Source: Prionace glauca
Taxonomy: Eukaryota > Chordata > Chondrichthyes > Carcharhiniformes > Carcharhinidae
Direction: 5' to 3'
DNA length: 64,000 bases
NCBI GenBank assembly: GCA_037974335.1
Contig: CM075729.1
Location: 92,356,592-92,420,591, forward strand
In this document: one piece after another, positions 1 to 11,674 of the stretch
Layout of the letters: each line of letters starts with the position of its first letter
Numbering within the stretch: the stretch's first letter is position 1
Notes under the pieces: model-generated
What the model was told of the DNA's origin: nothing
What the model saw: only the letters and a program-made list of their open reading frames with translations
The model's database searches: none
Position numbers and translations under genes: made by a program

Positions 1-1028
1 TCAATTCACAGCCCAGACATAGAATAGACATGACCTTGGATGCAGCAACACATGTCTATACAGCTTGGCAGTGAGCTGGTAACAACCTTCCACTTTGACC
101 CTTATGGTAGCATCTACTGTATCCAGGCAACAGGGAAATAGCTTTAGCTAAGAAGTGAGTAATGTCCAGTTGTAAGGGACAAATGAGAAACTGTCATGCT
201 GGGAAGTACTAGGTGAGGCATTTGGCAATGATTTATGTTAACGTTAAATGAAATTAATTTTAAACTAATGTAAGGTGGAGAATCAGATTAAGAAAATGTT
301 TAACTGTTTTCACTGATAACGTCAGAACTGGTCTGAGCATTCTGGGTATTGTATTTCTGTGACCATCGAGATAACGTCTCCCATTGATCTCTGATTTTGT
401 AATAAAGTTTTATCTTTATACTGTGACATTGGTTTCCTGAGACTAATTCCCACCTTGTTGGAAAACCCCACAGTTTACATATACATGAGATACAGAAGGT
501 AATTCAACAAGTGATTGAGGTATTAAAGACAGAGATGTTGATATTTTGAAATGTATTTTATAAATGTATTTTAAAAGGAATCCTGTTTGTGTCAGTCAAA
601 GAGCAGCTCTCCGCAAAGGATGACGGTAAAAGTCATTAGCACCATATTCCGAGGGAAAGTTTAGACCTTGGGTTGAACAGGTTTCATCAACAAAGTTCCC
701 ATGGAGGAACACTGAGACAGCTCCAATGAATAGAATCATTCGCTATCTAGTCTAGCTGGATGTATGTCTGGATGCAGCATCATGTGTCCATCTAACCGAG
801 CAGCAACCTTTTTGTCTGTGAGAATGTTCACTTTTGATCTTTAGGATTAGTATCTGAGGTTGTCAATTAATCTGGCCAAGAAAGCTGGGACATCCGGATT
901 AAACGGACTAATGAAATATCATTATTCAGATGATATTCTACAATTGGCTGAGGTATATGGTAGGTATTATTGCTGATTGATGTGTACTGAAGATGATTGA
1001 TGCTAAGCTAGTGAAAGGCAGATATATC
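1..1028. other. No recognisable gene; AT-rich intergenic DNA
   Basis: I see no gene here. A polyadenylation-like AATAAAG lies at 401-407, followed by GTGACATTGG near 423; a similar pair (AATAAAG at 1331-1337, then ATGACATCGG) occurs 930 bases further on. The two may be ends of the same unidentified repeat, possibly an old LTR, but no partner boundaries could be fixed. Confidence 0.4.
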
Positions 1029-1219
1029 ATAGAATCATATGGCCCTACAGTGCAGAGAGAGGCCCTTCAGCCCATCGAGTCTGCACCGACCACAAACCCA
1101 CCCAGGCCCTATCCCATATCCCTACATATTTTATCTGCTTATCTCTCTAATCTCTGCATCTCAAGACATTGAGGGGCAATTTTTAGCATGCCAATCAACC
1201 TAACCTGTACATCTTTGGA
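1029..1219 (-). mobile_element. V-SINE fragment (3' part)
   Basis: Read on the - strand this matches the 3' half of the tRNA-derived V-SINE seen whole at 32222-32563: the CAACCTAACCTGTACATCTTTGGA stretch is the core, and the CAGCCCATCGAGTCTGCACC stretch is the conserved tail region. The tRNA-like head is absent, so the copy is partial. Confidence 0.7.
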
Positions 1220-1410
1220 ATCGTTCTGTTTCAAGCTGTAATTGTCACATTATCATCAGAGGGGGTCCGGCTGCTCAATCACTGAGGAGCTGGGACCCTT
1301 CGGTGATATCTCACAACGATCGTCGATTAAAATAAAGATATGTCTTTAACTATGACATCGGCTTCATGATGCTTTGTGGTCACCTTGCAAAAAACCCTGC
1401 TAATATTCAG

Positions 1411-1880
1411 GAACAATCCCTCCGTTCTGTGTCTCCTGATCCTGTCCTTTGGGAACAATCCCTCTGTCCTGTGTCTCCTGATCCTGTCCCTTGGGAAAAA
1501 TCCCTCCGTCCTGTGTCTCCTGATCCTGTCCCTTGGGAAAAATCCCTCCGTCCTGTGTCTCCTGATCCTGTCCCTTGGGAAAAATCCCTCCGTCCTGTGT
1601 CTCCTGATCCTGTCCCTTGGGAACAATCCCTCCTTCCTGTGTCTGCTGATCCTGTCCCTTGGGAACAATCCCTCCCTCCTGTGTCTCCTGATCTTGTCCC
1701 TTGGGAACAATCCCTCCCTCCTGTGTCTCCTGATCTTGTCCTTTGGGAACAATCCCTCCCTCCTGTGTCTCCTGATCTTGTCCCTTGGGAACAATCCCTC
1801 CCTCCTGTGTCTCCTGATCTTGTCCTTTGGGAACAATCCCTCCCTCCTGTGTCTCCAGATCCTTTCCCTTGGGAACAATT
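1411..1880. repeat. 39-bp tandem minisatellite, about 12 units
   Basis: About twelve units of 39 bases, each with the landmarks TGTGTCTCCTGAT and TTGGGAACAATCC. Units differ at a few positions (CCTCCGT / CCTCCCT, CCTGTCCC / CTTGTCCT). Because 39 is a multiple of three and the unit has no stop in several frames, long open frames run through on both strands; these are a by-product of the repeat and not genes. Confidence 0.95.
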
Positions 1881-2019
1881 CCTGAGGGGAACATCTGCTC
1901 TCTCACCATCACCAGATGGTGAAATATTCAATGGGACTCCAGGGGAAAGTGAAGATTGAGGGCTGACCTTACAGCCCTTCTGTTGTCACAACAAGATTTA
2001 ATCTAAAAAGAATCCCTTT

Positions 2020-4610
2020 TCATGGAAGAGGAGAGGTGAGAGTGACTGCCCTTGACATCAAGGCATCATTTCACCCAGTGTGGAATCAAGGAACCGCAGC
2101 AAAACTGGAATCAATAGGAATCAGATTGGAGGTCAGTCATCTGAGCTTGTGGACATCACTGCAGGAGTTCTTCAGGATAGTGTCCTCGGCCTAACCATCT
2201 TCAGCCGCTTCAACAATGACCTTCCTTGCATCATAAGGCCAGAAGTGGGGATGTTGACTGATGACTGCACAATGTTCAGCACTATTCAGGATTCCTCAGA
2301 TACACAAGCAGTTCCTATCTGAATGCAGCAAGACCTGAACAATGTCCACATCTGAGCTGGCAAGTGGCAAGTAATATTCATGCGACACAAATACCAGGCA
2401 ATGACCATCACCAATAAAAGACACTCTAACCATTGCCCCGACATTCAATGGCACGACCATCACAGAATGCCCATTATCAACATCCTGGGGATTACCATTG
2501 ACCAGACACTGAACTGGGTGAGCCATAGAAAAACTCTGTCTACAGAAGCAGGTCAGAGGCTAGGAATCCTGTGGCGACTGACTCACGTTCTGACCCCCAA
2601 GGCCTGTCCACCATCTACAAGGCGCAGGACTGTGATGGAATACACTCCACTTGCCTGGATGAATGTATCTCCAACAACATTCAAGAAATTAGACACCATT
2701 GAGGACAAAGCAGCTCGCTTGATTGTTATGCCTTTCACAAAACCTCCACCACCGATGAACAGTGACAGCCATGTGTACCATCTACAAGATACAGCACAGG
2801 AACTCACCAAGTCTCCTTTAACAGCACTTTCCAAACACACAAAGCACTACCACCTAGAAGGACAAGGGCAGCAAACACCTGGGACACCATCACCTGGAGA
2901 TTCCCCACCAGAGAAGAGAAGTGATTGCAGAGCCTCTGGCTCTGATCTTCAGGTCTTCGTTGGTCTCTGGTATAGTACCGGAAGATTGGAGGACAGCGAA
3001 TGTTGTCCCATTGTTTAAGAAGGGGAACAGAGACTTCCCCGGGAATTATAGACCGGTGAGTCTTACTTCTGTTGTGGGCAAGGTTTTGGAAAAAATTATT
3101 CAGGATAGGATTTATAGTTATTTGGAGTGTAATGAATTGATTGGAGATAGTCAGCATGGTTTTGTAGCGGGTAGGTCGTGCCTTACTAACCTTATTGAGT
3201 TTTTTGAGAAAGTGACCAAAGAGGTGGATGGGGATAAGGCAGTGGACGTGGTGTATATGGATTTTAGTAAGGCGTTTGATAAGGTTCACCATGGTAGGCT
3301 TCTGCAGAAAATGCAGATGTATGGGATTGGGGGTGATCTAGGAAATTGGATCAGGAATTGGCTAGCAGATAGGAGACAGAGGGTGGTGGTTGATGGTAAA
3401 TATTCATCATGGAGTTCGGTTACGAGTGGTGTGCCTCAGGGATCTGTTTTGGGGCCACTGCTGTTTGTAATTTTTATTAATGATCTGGATGAGGGTATAG
3501 TTAGGTGGATTAGTAAATTTGCTGATGACACCAAAGTCGGAGGTGTGGTAGATAGTGATGAAGGGTGTCATAGTTTGCAGGAAGACTTAGACAGGTTGCA
3601 GAGCTGGGCCGAGAGGTGGCGGATGGAGTTTAATGCGGAGAAGCGTGAGGTAATTCACTTTGGTAGGAATAACAGATGTGTTGAGTATAGGGCTAATGGG
3701 AGGACTTTGAATAGTGTGGATGAGCAGAGGGATCTAGGTGTATGTGTACATAGATCCCTGAAAGTTGGGAATCAAGTAGATAAGGTTGTTAAGAAGGCAT
3801 ACGGTGTCTTGGCGTTTATTGGTAGGGGGATTGAATTTAGGAGTCGCAGCGTCATGTTGCAACTGTACACAACTCTGGTGCGGCCACACTTGGAGTACTG
3901 TGTGCAGTTCTGGTCCCCACATTACAGGAAGGATGTGGAGGCTTTGGAGAGGGTGCAGAGGAGGTTTACCAGGATGTTGCCTGGTATGGAGGGGAGGTCC
4001 TATGAGGAGAGGCTGAGGGATTTGGGGTTGTTTTCGCTGGAAAGAAGGAGGCTAAGAGGGGATCTTATTGAAACATATAAGATGATTAGAGGTTTAGATA
4101 GGGTGGATAGTAATAGTCTTTTTCCTCTGATGGAGAAATCTAGCACGAGGGGGCATGGCTTTAAATTAAGGGGTGGTAGTTATAGGACGGATGTCAGGGG
4201 TAGGTTCTTTACCCAGAGGGTGGTGAGGGATTGGAATGCCCTGCCTGCTGCAGTTGTAAATGCGCCTAGTTTGGGGGCATTTAAGAGATCCGTGGATAGG
4301 TTTATGGACAAAAAGGGATTGGTTTAGGTTAGTGGGTCATTGGTTTTGTAACTGGTCGGCGCAACATCGTGGGCCGAAGGGCCTGTTCTGCGCTGTAATG
4401 TTCTATGTTCTATGTTCTATGTTCTACGTTCTAACTCATTCACCATCATGACTTGGAAATATATCACACTTTCTTCACTGTCACTGGGTCAAAATCATCG
4501 AGTTCCCTCCCTAACAGCCCTGTGGATGTACCTGCACTTCATGGACTGCAGTGGTTCAAGAAGGCAGCTCACAGGAAAATAAGGATGGGTAATAAATGTT
4601 GTAAGAAGTC
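2020..4610 (+). mobile_element. LINE B copy, interrupted by a CR1 LINE
   Basis: Reverse-transcriptase remains of a Jockey-group LINE, seen in broken frames. The part before the insertion reads through the C-terminal RT half, with a WMNVSPTTFKKLDTIEDKAAR stretch near 2655-2720 typical of the family. The 3' untranslated end resumes after the inserted CR1 (4434-4610) with the same GGCAGCTCA...AATAAATGTT end as the copy at 60650-60825. I call it LINE B because I cannot name the family; Rex1- or CR1-like is possible. Confidence 0.75.
2917..4432 (+). mobile_element. CR1 LINE group A, 5'-truncated, inserted in LINE B
   Basis: A 468-residue open frame (2921-4327) encodes most of a CR1 reverse transcriptase: the [13 protein letters not shown] finger motif, [11 protein letters not shown] (palm), [13 protein letters not shown], the catalytic FADD at about 3520, and the C-terminal FFTQRVV-WNALP stretch. 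It then has the GGGCCGAAGGGCCTGT tail core and a short TATGTTC heptamer run. The endonuclease domain is missing, as usual for 5'-truncated copies. The frame carries no internal stop, so the insertion is fairly recent. It shares its sequence closely with copies at 28275 and 58845. Confidence 0.93.
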
Positions 4611-5090
4611 TCACAGTACCAGGTTAAGGTCCAACAGGTTTATTTGATCGTAAACACCCCAAGCTTTTGGAACACATTGTTCCTTCGTCAGGTGAGTGGA
4701 GAGTTCTGTTCAGAAAGACACACACAGTTAACAGAATACTGATTAGAATGCAATCTTTACAGATAATCTGCAACTTAATTCTTAAAGGTGCAGACAATGT
4801 GAGTGGAGATAGCATTCAGCATAACTTAAAGCGATTGTATTGTTTCTAGACAGGACAGTAAGTGGGATGTTGCAAGTTCAACAAATCATGGGGGTTTCAG
4901 ATAGTGTGACATGAACCCAAGATCCCGGTTGAGGCCGTCCTCGTGTGTGCGGAACTTGGCTATCAGTCTGTGCTCAGCGACTCTACGCTGTTGTGTGTCG
5001 TGAAGACTGCCTTGGAGAACGCTTACCCAAAGATCAGAGGCTAAATGCCCATGCCCATGAGAAGGGAAATTGTGAAATTAAACAGGAGTT
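4611..5090. repeat. Interspersed repeat fragment and unassigned DNA
   Basis: The start, ACCAGGTTAAGGTCCAACAGG at about 4619, belongs to a short interspersed repeat whose pieces also occur near 6460, 38160-38200 and 39460-39545 (CACCAGGTT...CCAACAGG type). The rest, to the next LINE, holds no gene I can recognise. Confidence 0.5.
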
Positions 5091-6078
5091 TATGGATTGA
5101 ATGATGTATTATGAATAGATTATTACGAACTATCCACAAATCCACCAACCCTTGTGTTATCCGCATTATGAATGTGCGAATGACACAAAGGTTGGTGGAT
5201 TTGTGGATAGTGATGAGGACCATCAGAGGATACAGCAGGATATAGATCAGTTGGAGACTTGGGCAGAGAGATGGCAGATGGAGTTTAATCTGGACAAATG
5301 TGAGGTAATGCACTTTGGAAGGTCTAATACAGATAGGATATTTACAGTAAATGGCAGAACCCTTAAGAGTATTGATAGGCAAAGGGATCTGGGTGTACAG
5401 AAACACAGGTCACTGAAAGTGACAATGCAGGTGGAGAAGGTGGTCAAGAAGGCATACAGCATGCTGGCCTTCATCGCCCGGGCACTGAGTTTAAAAATTG
5501 ACAAGTCATGTTGCAGCTCTAAAGAACCTTAGTTAGGCTGCACCTAGAATTTTGTGTTGAATTCTGGTTGCCACACTACCAGAAGGATGTGGAGGCTTTG
5601 GAGAGGGAACAGAAAAGATGTTGCCTGATATGGAGGCCATTAGCTGTGAGGAGACGTTGGAGAAACTTAGCTTGCTCTCACTGGAGCGATGGAGGTTGAA
5701 GGGAGACCTGATAGAGGTCTACAAGATTATGAGAGGTATGGACATAGTGGATAATCAGAAGCTTTATCCCCAGGTAAAAAAGTCAATTCCTAGGGGGTAT
5801 AGGTTTATGGTGCGAGGGGCAAGGTTTAAGGGAATGTATGAGGCAGATTTATTACACAGGGAGTAGTGGGTGCCTGGAACTCGTTGCCGGGGGAGGTAAT
5901 GGAAGTGGATACGATAGTGACTTTTAAGGGACGTCTTGACGACTATATGAAGAGGAGAGGAATAGAGGGATATGGTCCCAGAAGGGGAAGTGTTTTAGTG
6001 AAGTCGGGCAGCATAGTCAGTGCAAGCTTGGAGGGCCGAAGGGCCTGTTCCTGTGTTTTAATTTTCTTTGTTCTTGGT
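5091..6078 (+). mobile_element. CR1 LINE fragment with short 5' inversion
   Basis: The 3' half of a CR1 reverse transcriptase, from TKVGGFVDSDED (about 5185) to the WNSLPGEVMEV stretch near 5875, then a GGGCCGAAGGGCCTGT tail and TTTGTTCTTGG end. Several frame breaks are present. The first bases form an inverted repeat: 5129-5157 is the reverse complement of 5183-5211 with one mismatch, around a 25-base spacer, the mark of a 5' inversion made while the element was copied in. Confidence 0.88.
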
Positions 6079-6683
6079 ATTTCTCTCTGAGGTCGGCCCT
6101 GTTGAAAATGGATTGTTTCCAGATAAAAACAGACTCTGCGATGTTCTATTGGTGTCAGAAGGAGAGAGCAGCAGGAATCTTTATCATGCATGTTCAGTGG
6201 GGAGGTTTTGTCGAATTTGATCAATAAAATCAAGAAGGAATTCCAGGCTGGAAGCCAGGCTTCAGGAGCTTTTAAACACATCGGTTAAAACAGGAAGCAA
6301 AAGAATTTAGGTGTGACATTGAACCGACAATCATTTAGGAAATGTTCATCCCATCCCAATAAATGTGGTCAGATCCTCACAAAAAGGAGATCCAGTGTCC
6401 AAGGAAGAAAGGGATCCTTGGAGAATTTTTGATTGGACAGTTGACCTGTGTATTCAGTAAAAAGTCTGACAACACCAGGTTTTAGTCGCCGGCATACCCA
6501 CATCATGACTGTGTATTCAGCCCAGACCTGATGCCAGTTGTGAGGTGTTGGAGCAGAGTACATGATGAAGCAGGTCAGGACAGAGGGGAAGCTCTGACAG
6601 CAAACTAAACATTGAGGGAACTAAACTTGGAGAAACCCACACTCAAGTTCCCAGCCCTGACTGAACCAGGTGAGATGGGTGGT
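6079..6683. other. Unassigned DNA between LINE copies
   Basis: No gene recognised. Near 6455-6510 it holds a fragment of the interspersed repeat with AAGTCTGACAACACCAGGTTTT. Confidence 0.4.
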
Positions 6684-8025
6684 AAGAAGCAGAAAGGATG
6701 TTCCCAATGGTGGGGATGTCTAGAACCAGGGTTCACAGTCTGAGGATCAAGGATAGAGTGTTTAAGGCAGAGATAAGGAGAAATTTCTTCACCCAGAACA
6801 TGGTCAGCCTGTGGAATTTGCTACCATAGAAAGCAGTTGAGGCCAAAATCTTGTGTGCTTTCAAGAAGCAGTCTGTAACTAGTGGTCTTGAGCAGGGATC
6901 AGGGCTGGGACTTCTATTGTTTATAATATATACAAGTGACTTGGAAGAAAATATAGTTGGTCTGATTAACAAGTTTGCAGATGATACTAAGATTGCTGGA
7001 GTTGCGGAAAGTGATGAAGATTATCAGAGAATATAGCAGGATACAGATAGGCTGGAAAATTGGGTGGAGAATTGGCAGATAGAATTTAATCCAGATAAAT
7101 GTGAGATGATGCATTTTGGTAGATCCAATTCAGGTGAGAGGTATAAAATAAATGGCAAAACCATCAGGAGCATAGACACACAGAGAGACCTGGGAGTACA
7201 GGTGCACAGATCCTTAAAAGTGGCAGGACAGGTGGAAAAGGTGGTGAAGAAAGCATATGACATGCTCACCTTCATCGACTAGGGCATCGAGTATAAAAGT
7301 TGGCAAATTATGTTCCAGTTATACAAAACGTTGGCTAGGTCACATTGGGAATACTTTGTTCAATTCTGGTCACCACACTACTGGAAGAACGTGGTGGCTT
7401 TCGAGGGAGTACAGAAAAGGTTTGCCAGGATGTTGCCTGGTATGGAGGGCATTGGCTTTGAGGAGAGATTGAACAAACTGGGACTGTTGTCCCGGGAAAG
7501 ACAGAGGCTGAGGGGCACCTGATAGAAGTTTACAAAATAATGAGGGGCAAAGATAAGGTGGGGAGTTGGAAGCTTTTTTCTCAATTACAAGGGGGCATAA
7601 GTTCAAGGAATGGGGAAAAAGTTCAGTAGAGGTGTGCAGTGGAAGTTTTTTACACAGAGGGTGGTGGTGGCCTGAAATGCACTGCCAAGTGAGATGGTTG
7701 AGGCAGTTATGTTAGCAATATTTAAGACTTTCCAAGATAGAAACATGAACAGGCAGGGTATAGAGGGATACAGGGGCTTGGTCTATATCCTGCTGTATCC
7801 TCTGATGGTCTAGAAAGAACAATGTGATTGGCACAGGCTTGGTGGGCCGAGGGGCCTGTGCCTCTGTTGAATTGTTCCTGATTCAGTTCGATAAAGCACT
7901 TGAGGTGGAAGAGATCAAAGGATACACAAAGAATGCTGTTGAGTTGGATGATCAGCCATGATCATAATGAATGGTGGAACAGGCTCAAAGGGCCAAATGG
8001 CCTCTTCCTCCTCCTCCGAGCTTCC
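6684..8025 (+). mobile_element. LINE C (CR1 group) 3' end, split by another CR1
   Basis: The piece at 6684-6869 covers the FFTQ..V-LWN region at the end of reverse transcriptase; the piece from about 7880 to 8025 is the matching 3' end, with GATCAGCCATGATC and GGCTCAAAGGGCCAAATGGCCT. A different CR1 lies between them. Both pieces are old, with many substitutions. Confidence 0.75.
6870..7879 (+). mobile_element. CR1 LINE fragment inserted in LINE C
   Basis: The 3' third of a CR1: LLLFIIYTSDLEENIVG, then FADDTKIAG (catalytic FADD, about 6978), KCEMMHFGRSN, QRDLGVQVHRSLKV, LPGMEGIGFEERLNKLGLL, and the GGGCCGAGGGGCCTGT tail. The frame is broken by stops (for example at about 7036 and 7280) and shifts, so it cannot be active. 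Confidence 0.88.
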
Positions 8026-8237
8026 ATGCTTCGATGTAAAATTAGTGATGCTTCACATGCCAGTCTTCTGGGTAGGTTTTTGAGCAGCACAGGATTCATC
8101 ATATTCTTGGGGGGAAAGAATACGAAATGTTACCCTTAAATTTGAGAATCCAAGAAGAGTTGTGAAAAGCATCTCCATGGGATAATGTCCAAGATAATGC
8201 AGCGGAAAAGGGCTAAGAATAGACTTCGCTCACATAA
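8026..8237. other. Unassigned spacer
   Basis: A short stretch between two LINE C copies; nothing recognised. Confidence 0.4.
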
Positions 8238-9318
8238 TAGATAGAGGATTGGTTGTCTAATAGGAGGCAGAGAGTGGGGGTCAATGGGTGCTATACGGAT
8301 TGGCGGTTGGTGGCTAGTGGGGTGCCCCAGGGGTCGGTGCTGGGGCCTCAGCTATTTACCATTTATATAGATGATCTGGAGGAGGGAACCGAGTGCAGGG
8401 TGTCGAAATTTGCTGATGACACCAAGATTGGGGGAAAGGCAAATTGTGAGGAGGGTGTGGAGAGTCTGCAGAAGGATTTAGATAGGCTGGGCGAATGGGC
8501 CAGGAAATGGCAAATGGAATTTAATGTTGGCAAGTGTGAGGTGGTCCACTTTGGTAGGAGGAATGGTAGGAAGGACTATTACTTACGTGGCGAAAAACTG
8601 CAGCAGGCGACGGTGCAGAGGGACCTCGGGGTCCTTGTGCATGAGTCGCAAAAGGTCAGGAAGGCGAATGGGATGCTGGCCTTCATAGCGAGGGGGATTG
8701 AATATAAAAGTAGGGAGGTCTTGCTGCAGCTGTATAGGGCATTGGTGAGGCCGCAGCTGGAGTACTGTGTGCAGTTTTGGGCGCCGCACCTGCGCAAGGA
8801 TATTTTGGCCTTGGAGGGAGTGCAGAGGAAGTTTACTCGGCTGATGCCGGAGTTGAGGGGGTTGAGCTATGAGGAGAGGCTGAATAAACTAGGCTTGTAC
8901 TCATTAGAGTTTAGAAGAATGAGGGGAGATCTCATTGAGACGTATAAGATGATGAATGGGATGGATCGGATAGAGGTGGAGAGACTCTTCCCGCTCAGAA
9001 AGGACAGTAGGACTAGGGGGCACAGCCTCAAGATAAAGGGGGGGTGGTTTAGAACGGAGTTGAGGAGGAACTTCTTCACTCAAAGGGTGGTGAATCTCTG
9101 GAATTCTCTGCCCGTTGAGGTGGTGGAGGCTGCCTCGCTAAATATTTTTAAGACGCGGGTTGATGGGTTTTTGATAAGCGAGGGGATTAAGGGTTATGGG
9201 GAGAGGGCAGGAATGTGGAACTGAGACACGACAGATCAGCCATGATCTTATTGAATGGCGGGGCAGGCTCGAAGGGCTCGATGGCCTACTCCTGCTCCTA
9301 TTTCTTATGTTCTTATAA
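8238..9318 (+). mobile_element. LINE C (CR1 group), 5'-truncated, open RT frame
   Basis: An uninterrupted 323-residue frame (8253-9224) encodes the C-terminal half of reverse transcriptase: [31 protein letters not shown] with the catalytic [51 protein letters not shown]. It is followed by GATCAGCCATGATCTTATTGA, TCGAAGGGCTCGATGGCCTA and a TTCTTATGTTCTTAT end, the signature of this group. The lack of stops suggests a recent insertion. Confidence 0.93.
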
Positions 9319-10208
9319 ATACAGTGTTCAAGAGAAGGGAGATCTCCAAGATACAAAGACTTAACACGAGTCACTAATTATCAACTGCTTTACAGATAAA
9401 CATGCTTGTTCCAAGAAATTATTAATTATGTTGGGACGTTACAAAGAAAAAGTGCATGTTTTGCTTTGTCATTGTGTCTACATATGGCAGGGTTTATGAT
9501 GGTTTTGTTTCATTTAAATCTGTTGTCTTTGAAGAAAGTGGGATGAAAATATTACAGTTCCATAACAGTTTGAGGACCACAGCATATTACCTTGTCCAAT
9601 ACCAGTATCCTGGAATGGAAAGAATCCAAATTCCTCCCAGTGCCATAATGGGATTTGAATCCAAATCCCATTTGGGTTCCCCAGGCCTGTAACATTGTTA
9701 TTGTGCTACCATCCCTCCCTGTTTCCAAACTGGCAATTTCACCAACTCAGCCTTTGTCAATGTGCTCACCATTGCATCCTTTGATATTTATATTCTTCAT
9801 CCAATTAGATTGTTCAAGACAGGTGATGATCATTGGTCCAATGATCAATGGACACAGTTTGGAAGAGTTGGGTGTGGAGAAACAAACAGGTTGTCTCTCT
9901 GCTGGGCTGGTCTGAGAATAAACTGGCTTCATGTAAAATCAAGTTGAAGATAGTTGGGATTTGGAAAGTGCAGTTGTAAGTGTATTGTGGAATAGGGTTT
10001 TGCAGGGATGGATACAGAAGGGGGTGGGTTTGGGCATGTGGAAGGGGGATATGGCTGGGGAGCGATACAAGGAAATGATCAGAGATGGTCTGATCTCTGA
10101 TTGAAATTATGGCAGCAGTGAGACCATGTGAGATGGTAAGGTCAAGGGGAAAGTGGTGAATATGGGGTGGAGGATTTTGACTGTAATGATTTAATCTCAG
10201 CAACTTCA
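9319..10208. other. Region 3' of the Ig C exon, mostly unassigned
   Basis: No gene recognised. At about 9540-9720, read on the - strand, there is a tRNA-like head (GGATGGTAGCACAATAACAA as an A-box-like start, GGATTCAAATCC as a B-box-like site), so this part is probably a second kind of tRNA-derived SINE. The rest is unassigned. Confidence 0.4.
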
Positions 10209-10349
10209 TTTCACCCCAGAGTCAGTTTACTTTGATCTCAGACCATTTCCACATTCTCAGATATAACTCAACAGGAGATGGATTTTGGATGTCTGCTGAG
10301 ATGTGACAATCAGACTCCATTGTTTCCATAACAACAGATTAAAGATCAG
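10209..10349 (+). repeat. Inverted repeat arm 1 (pairs with 20071-20212)
   Basis: About 141 bases that recur in reverse complement at 20071-20212, roughly 85% alike by eye. Shared landmarks are CAGTTTACTTTGA, CAACAGGAGATGG and GCTGAGATGTGACAATCAG. The two arms lie on either side of the C exon, one 3' of it and one in the J-C intron. They are probably two copies of an interspersed repeat. Confidence 0.8.
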
Positions 10350-10613
10350 AATTGTGATTGTGATGATTTAACCCCAGCAACTTTCAGTTTCTTTTCTGTT
10401 TTCAATCTTGTCACTCAAGAGATTCCAGGTCAAACTGATCATTTTCAAATGATTGATCATTGGATTTGAATCCAATCTTCTGCTGATGTGTCATTGATTG
10501 ACAGGCCAAGCAACCAATCAGGACAATCACTTGGTGGAATGCTGCCAATCAACTGATGGGGAGGTGGGACATTTCCAAAGCACTCACCAGACATATACTG
10601 AATATTCTTAATG

Positions 10614-10714
10614 TTTATTACCTTTTACACATTGACATTGACAGAAAAAAGACTTGAATAAACAGCCCAGCCAGAGGAAGCTGGAGAAATTCACAGGGAG
10701 AATGGAGGTTTATT
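10614..10714 (-). terminator. Candidate polyadenylation signals of the Ig light chain
   Basis: On the - strand AATAAA is read at 10709-10714 (plus-strand TTTATT) and again at 10614-10619, about 430 and 530 bases beyond the C exon stop codon. Either could end the light-chain transcript. The choice is an inference from position only. Confidence 0.45.
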
Positions 10715-11145
10715 AAAACACTTGTGGAGATTTTCTCAATAACATGAGAATCCTGTCCCTTTAAACAGTGACGAAAGCTTCAATTGTAACTGCAGGGTGA
10801 GCAGGAAGGAGGTCTGGTTTACTGAAGCAGATACTTCAGAGGGTCACATTATTTCTGTACAGCTGACAGTCTTCAGCATCTTCGAGAGGTTTTACTTGTG
10901 ATCACAAATCCACACTGTCCCCATCAAACACTCCCAGTAAAGGAAAAGCATGGGGTTAATACAGAGTAAAGCTCCCTCGACAATATCCCAACAATGTTCT
11001 TTAACCCCTGACCCTCAGAAGTGTCTCAGACTCAGTCCCGAGAAGGAAGAGAGTTGTAATTCAATGCTGACAGTGACCTTTGCCCTCCCAGCTCACCCCT
11101 GTTCTATTCCAAGTTGTGTCTCCTCTGTGGACTGTCTCTAACACT

Positions 11146-11474
11146 CTAGGCACATTCTGAACTCCTGACACTCTTGCTGAGGGGAGAGGAGAGGCTCACG
11201 TGGGTGAGGGCACAGGAGAAGCGAGCGTTGGACTCCCAGTCGGAGCCAGAGAGGGTCAGCAGGCTGCTGACGCTGTAGGTGTTGTCCGAAGCTCGCAGGT
11301 AGTTGCTGGTCTGAACCCCGTTGGAAATGGCTGCACCATCCTTCTTCCACTTCACCTCCACCTCATCGGGATAGAAGTGATCGGCAAGGCACACCAGGGT
11401 GGCAGTGCCCTTGGTCTTGACCTCCTCCGGGGAGGGGGGCAGCAGGGTCAGCGTGGGTTGTGAATTCTCACGGG
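11146..11474 (-). CDS. Immunoglobulin light-chain constant (C) exon
   Basis: This exon encodes the constant domain of a secreted or B-cell-receptor light chain. It starts after a pyrimidine-rich acceptor ending TCTTCCAG at 11475 and is read in phase 1: REN SQPTLTLLPPSPEEV..., ending SSEC-A and a stop at 11146-11148. A C1-set Ig domain is clear: the first cysteine in TLVCLADHFYP, tryptophan in VEVKWKKDG, the second cysteine in FSCALTH, and a near-terminal cysteine (SECA) placed to bond to the heavy chain. At 329 bases the length is normal for the family. It is open throughout. It lies 10 kb downstream of the J in the same orientation. V and J features favour the kappa (type III / NS4-like) isotype over sigma; the C sequence alone did not let me decide. 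Confidence 0.96.
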
Positions 11475-11674
11475 CTGGAAGAGAAGAGAAGGAATTTTAA
11501 TCACTGCCATTTTCAGGCTTTCAACATCCCGAATATTAACTGGGATCAAATCAGAGTCAATGTTTCAACATTGCAGAATTCTGAAAATCTATTCCAGGGA
11601 ACTGTTTTAACCAGTACAGAAACATCCCAAGAAGAGAAGGGGCAGTTTTGAGCAGTTTTAGAGAACAAATCTGA

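Noticed and set aside
1327-1959. Long open frames on both strands with 13-residue protein repeats
   Set aside because: They follow from a 39-bp minisatellite with no stops in several frames; five overlapping frames are equally open, and there is no start or splice context.
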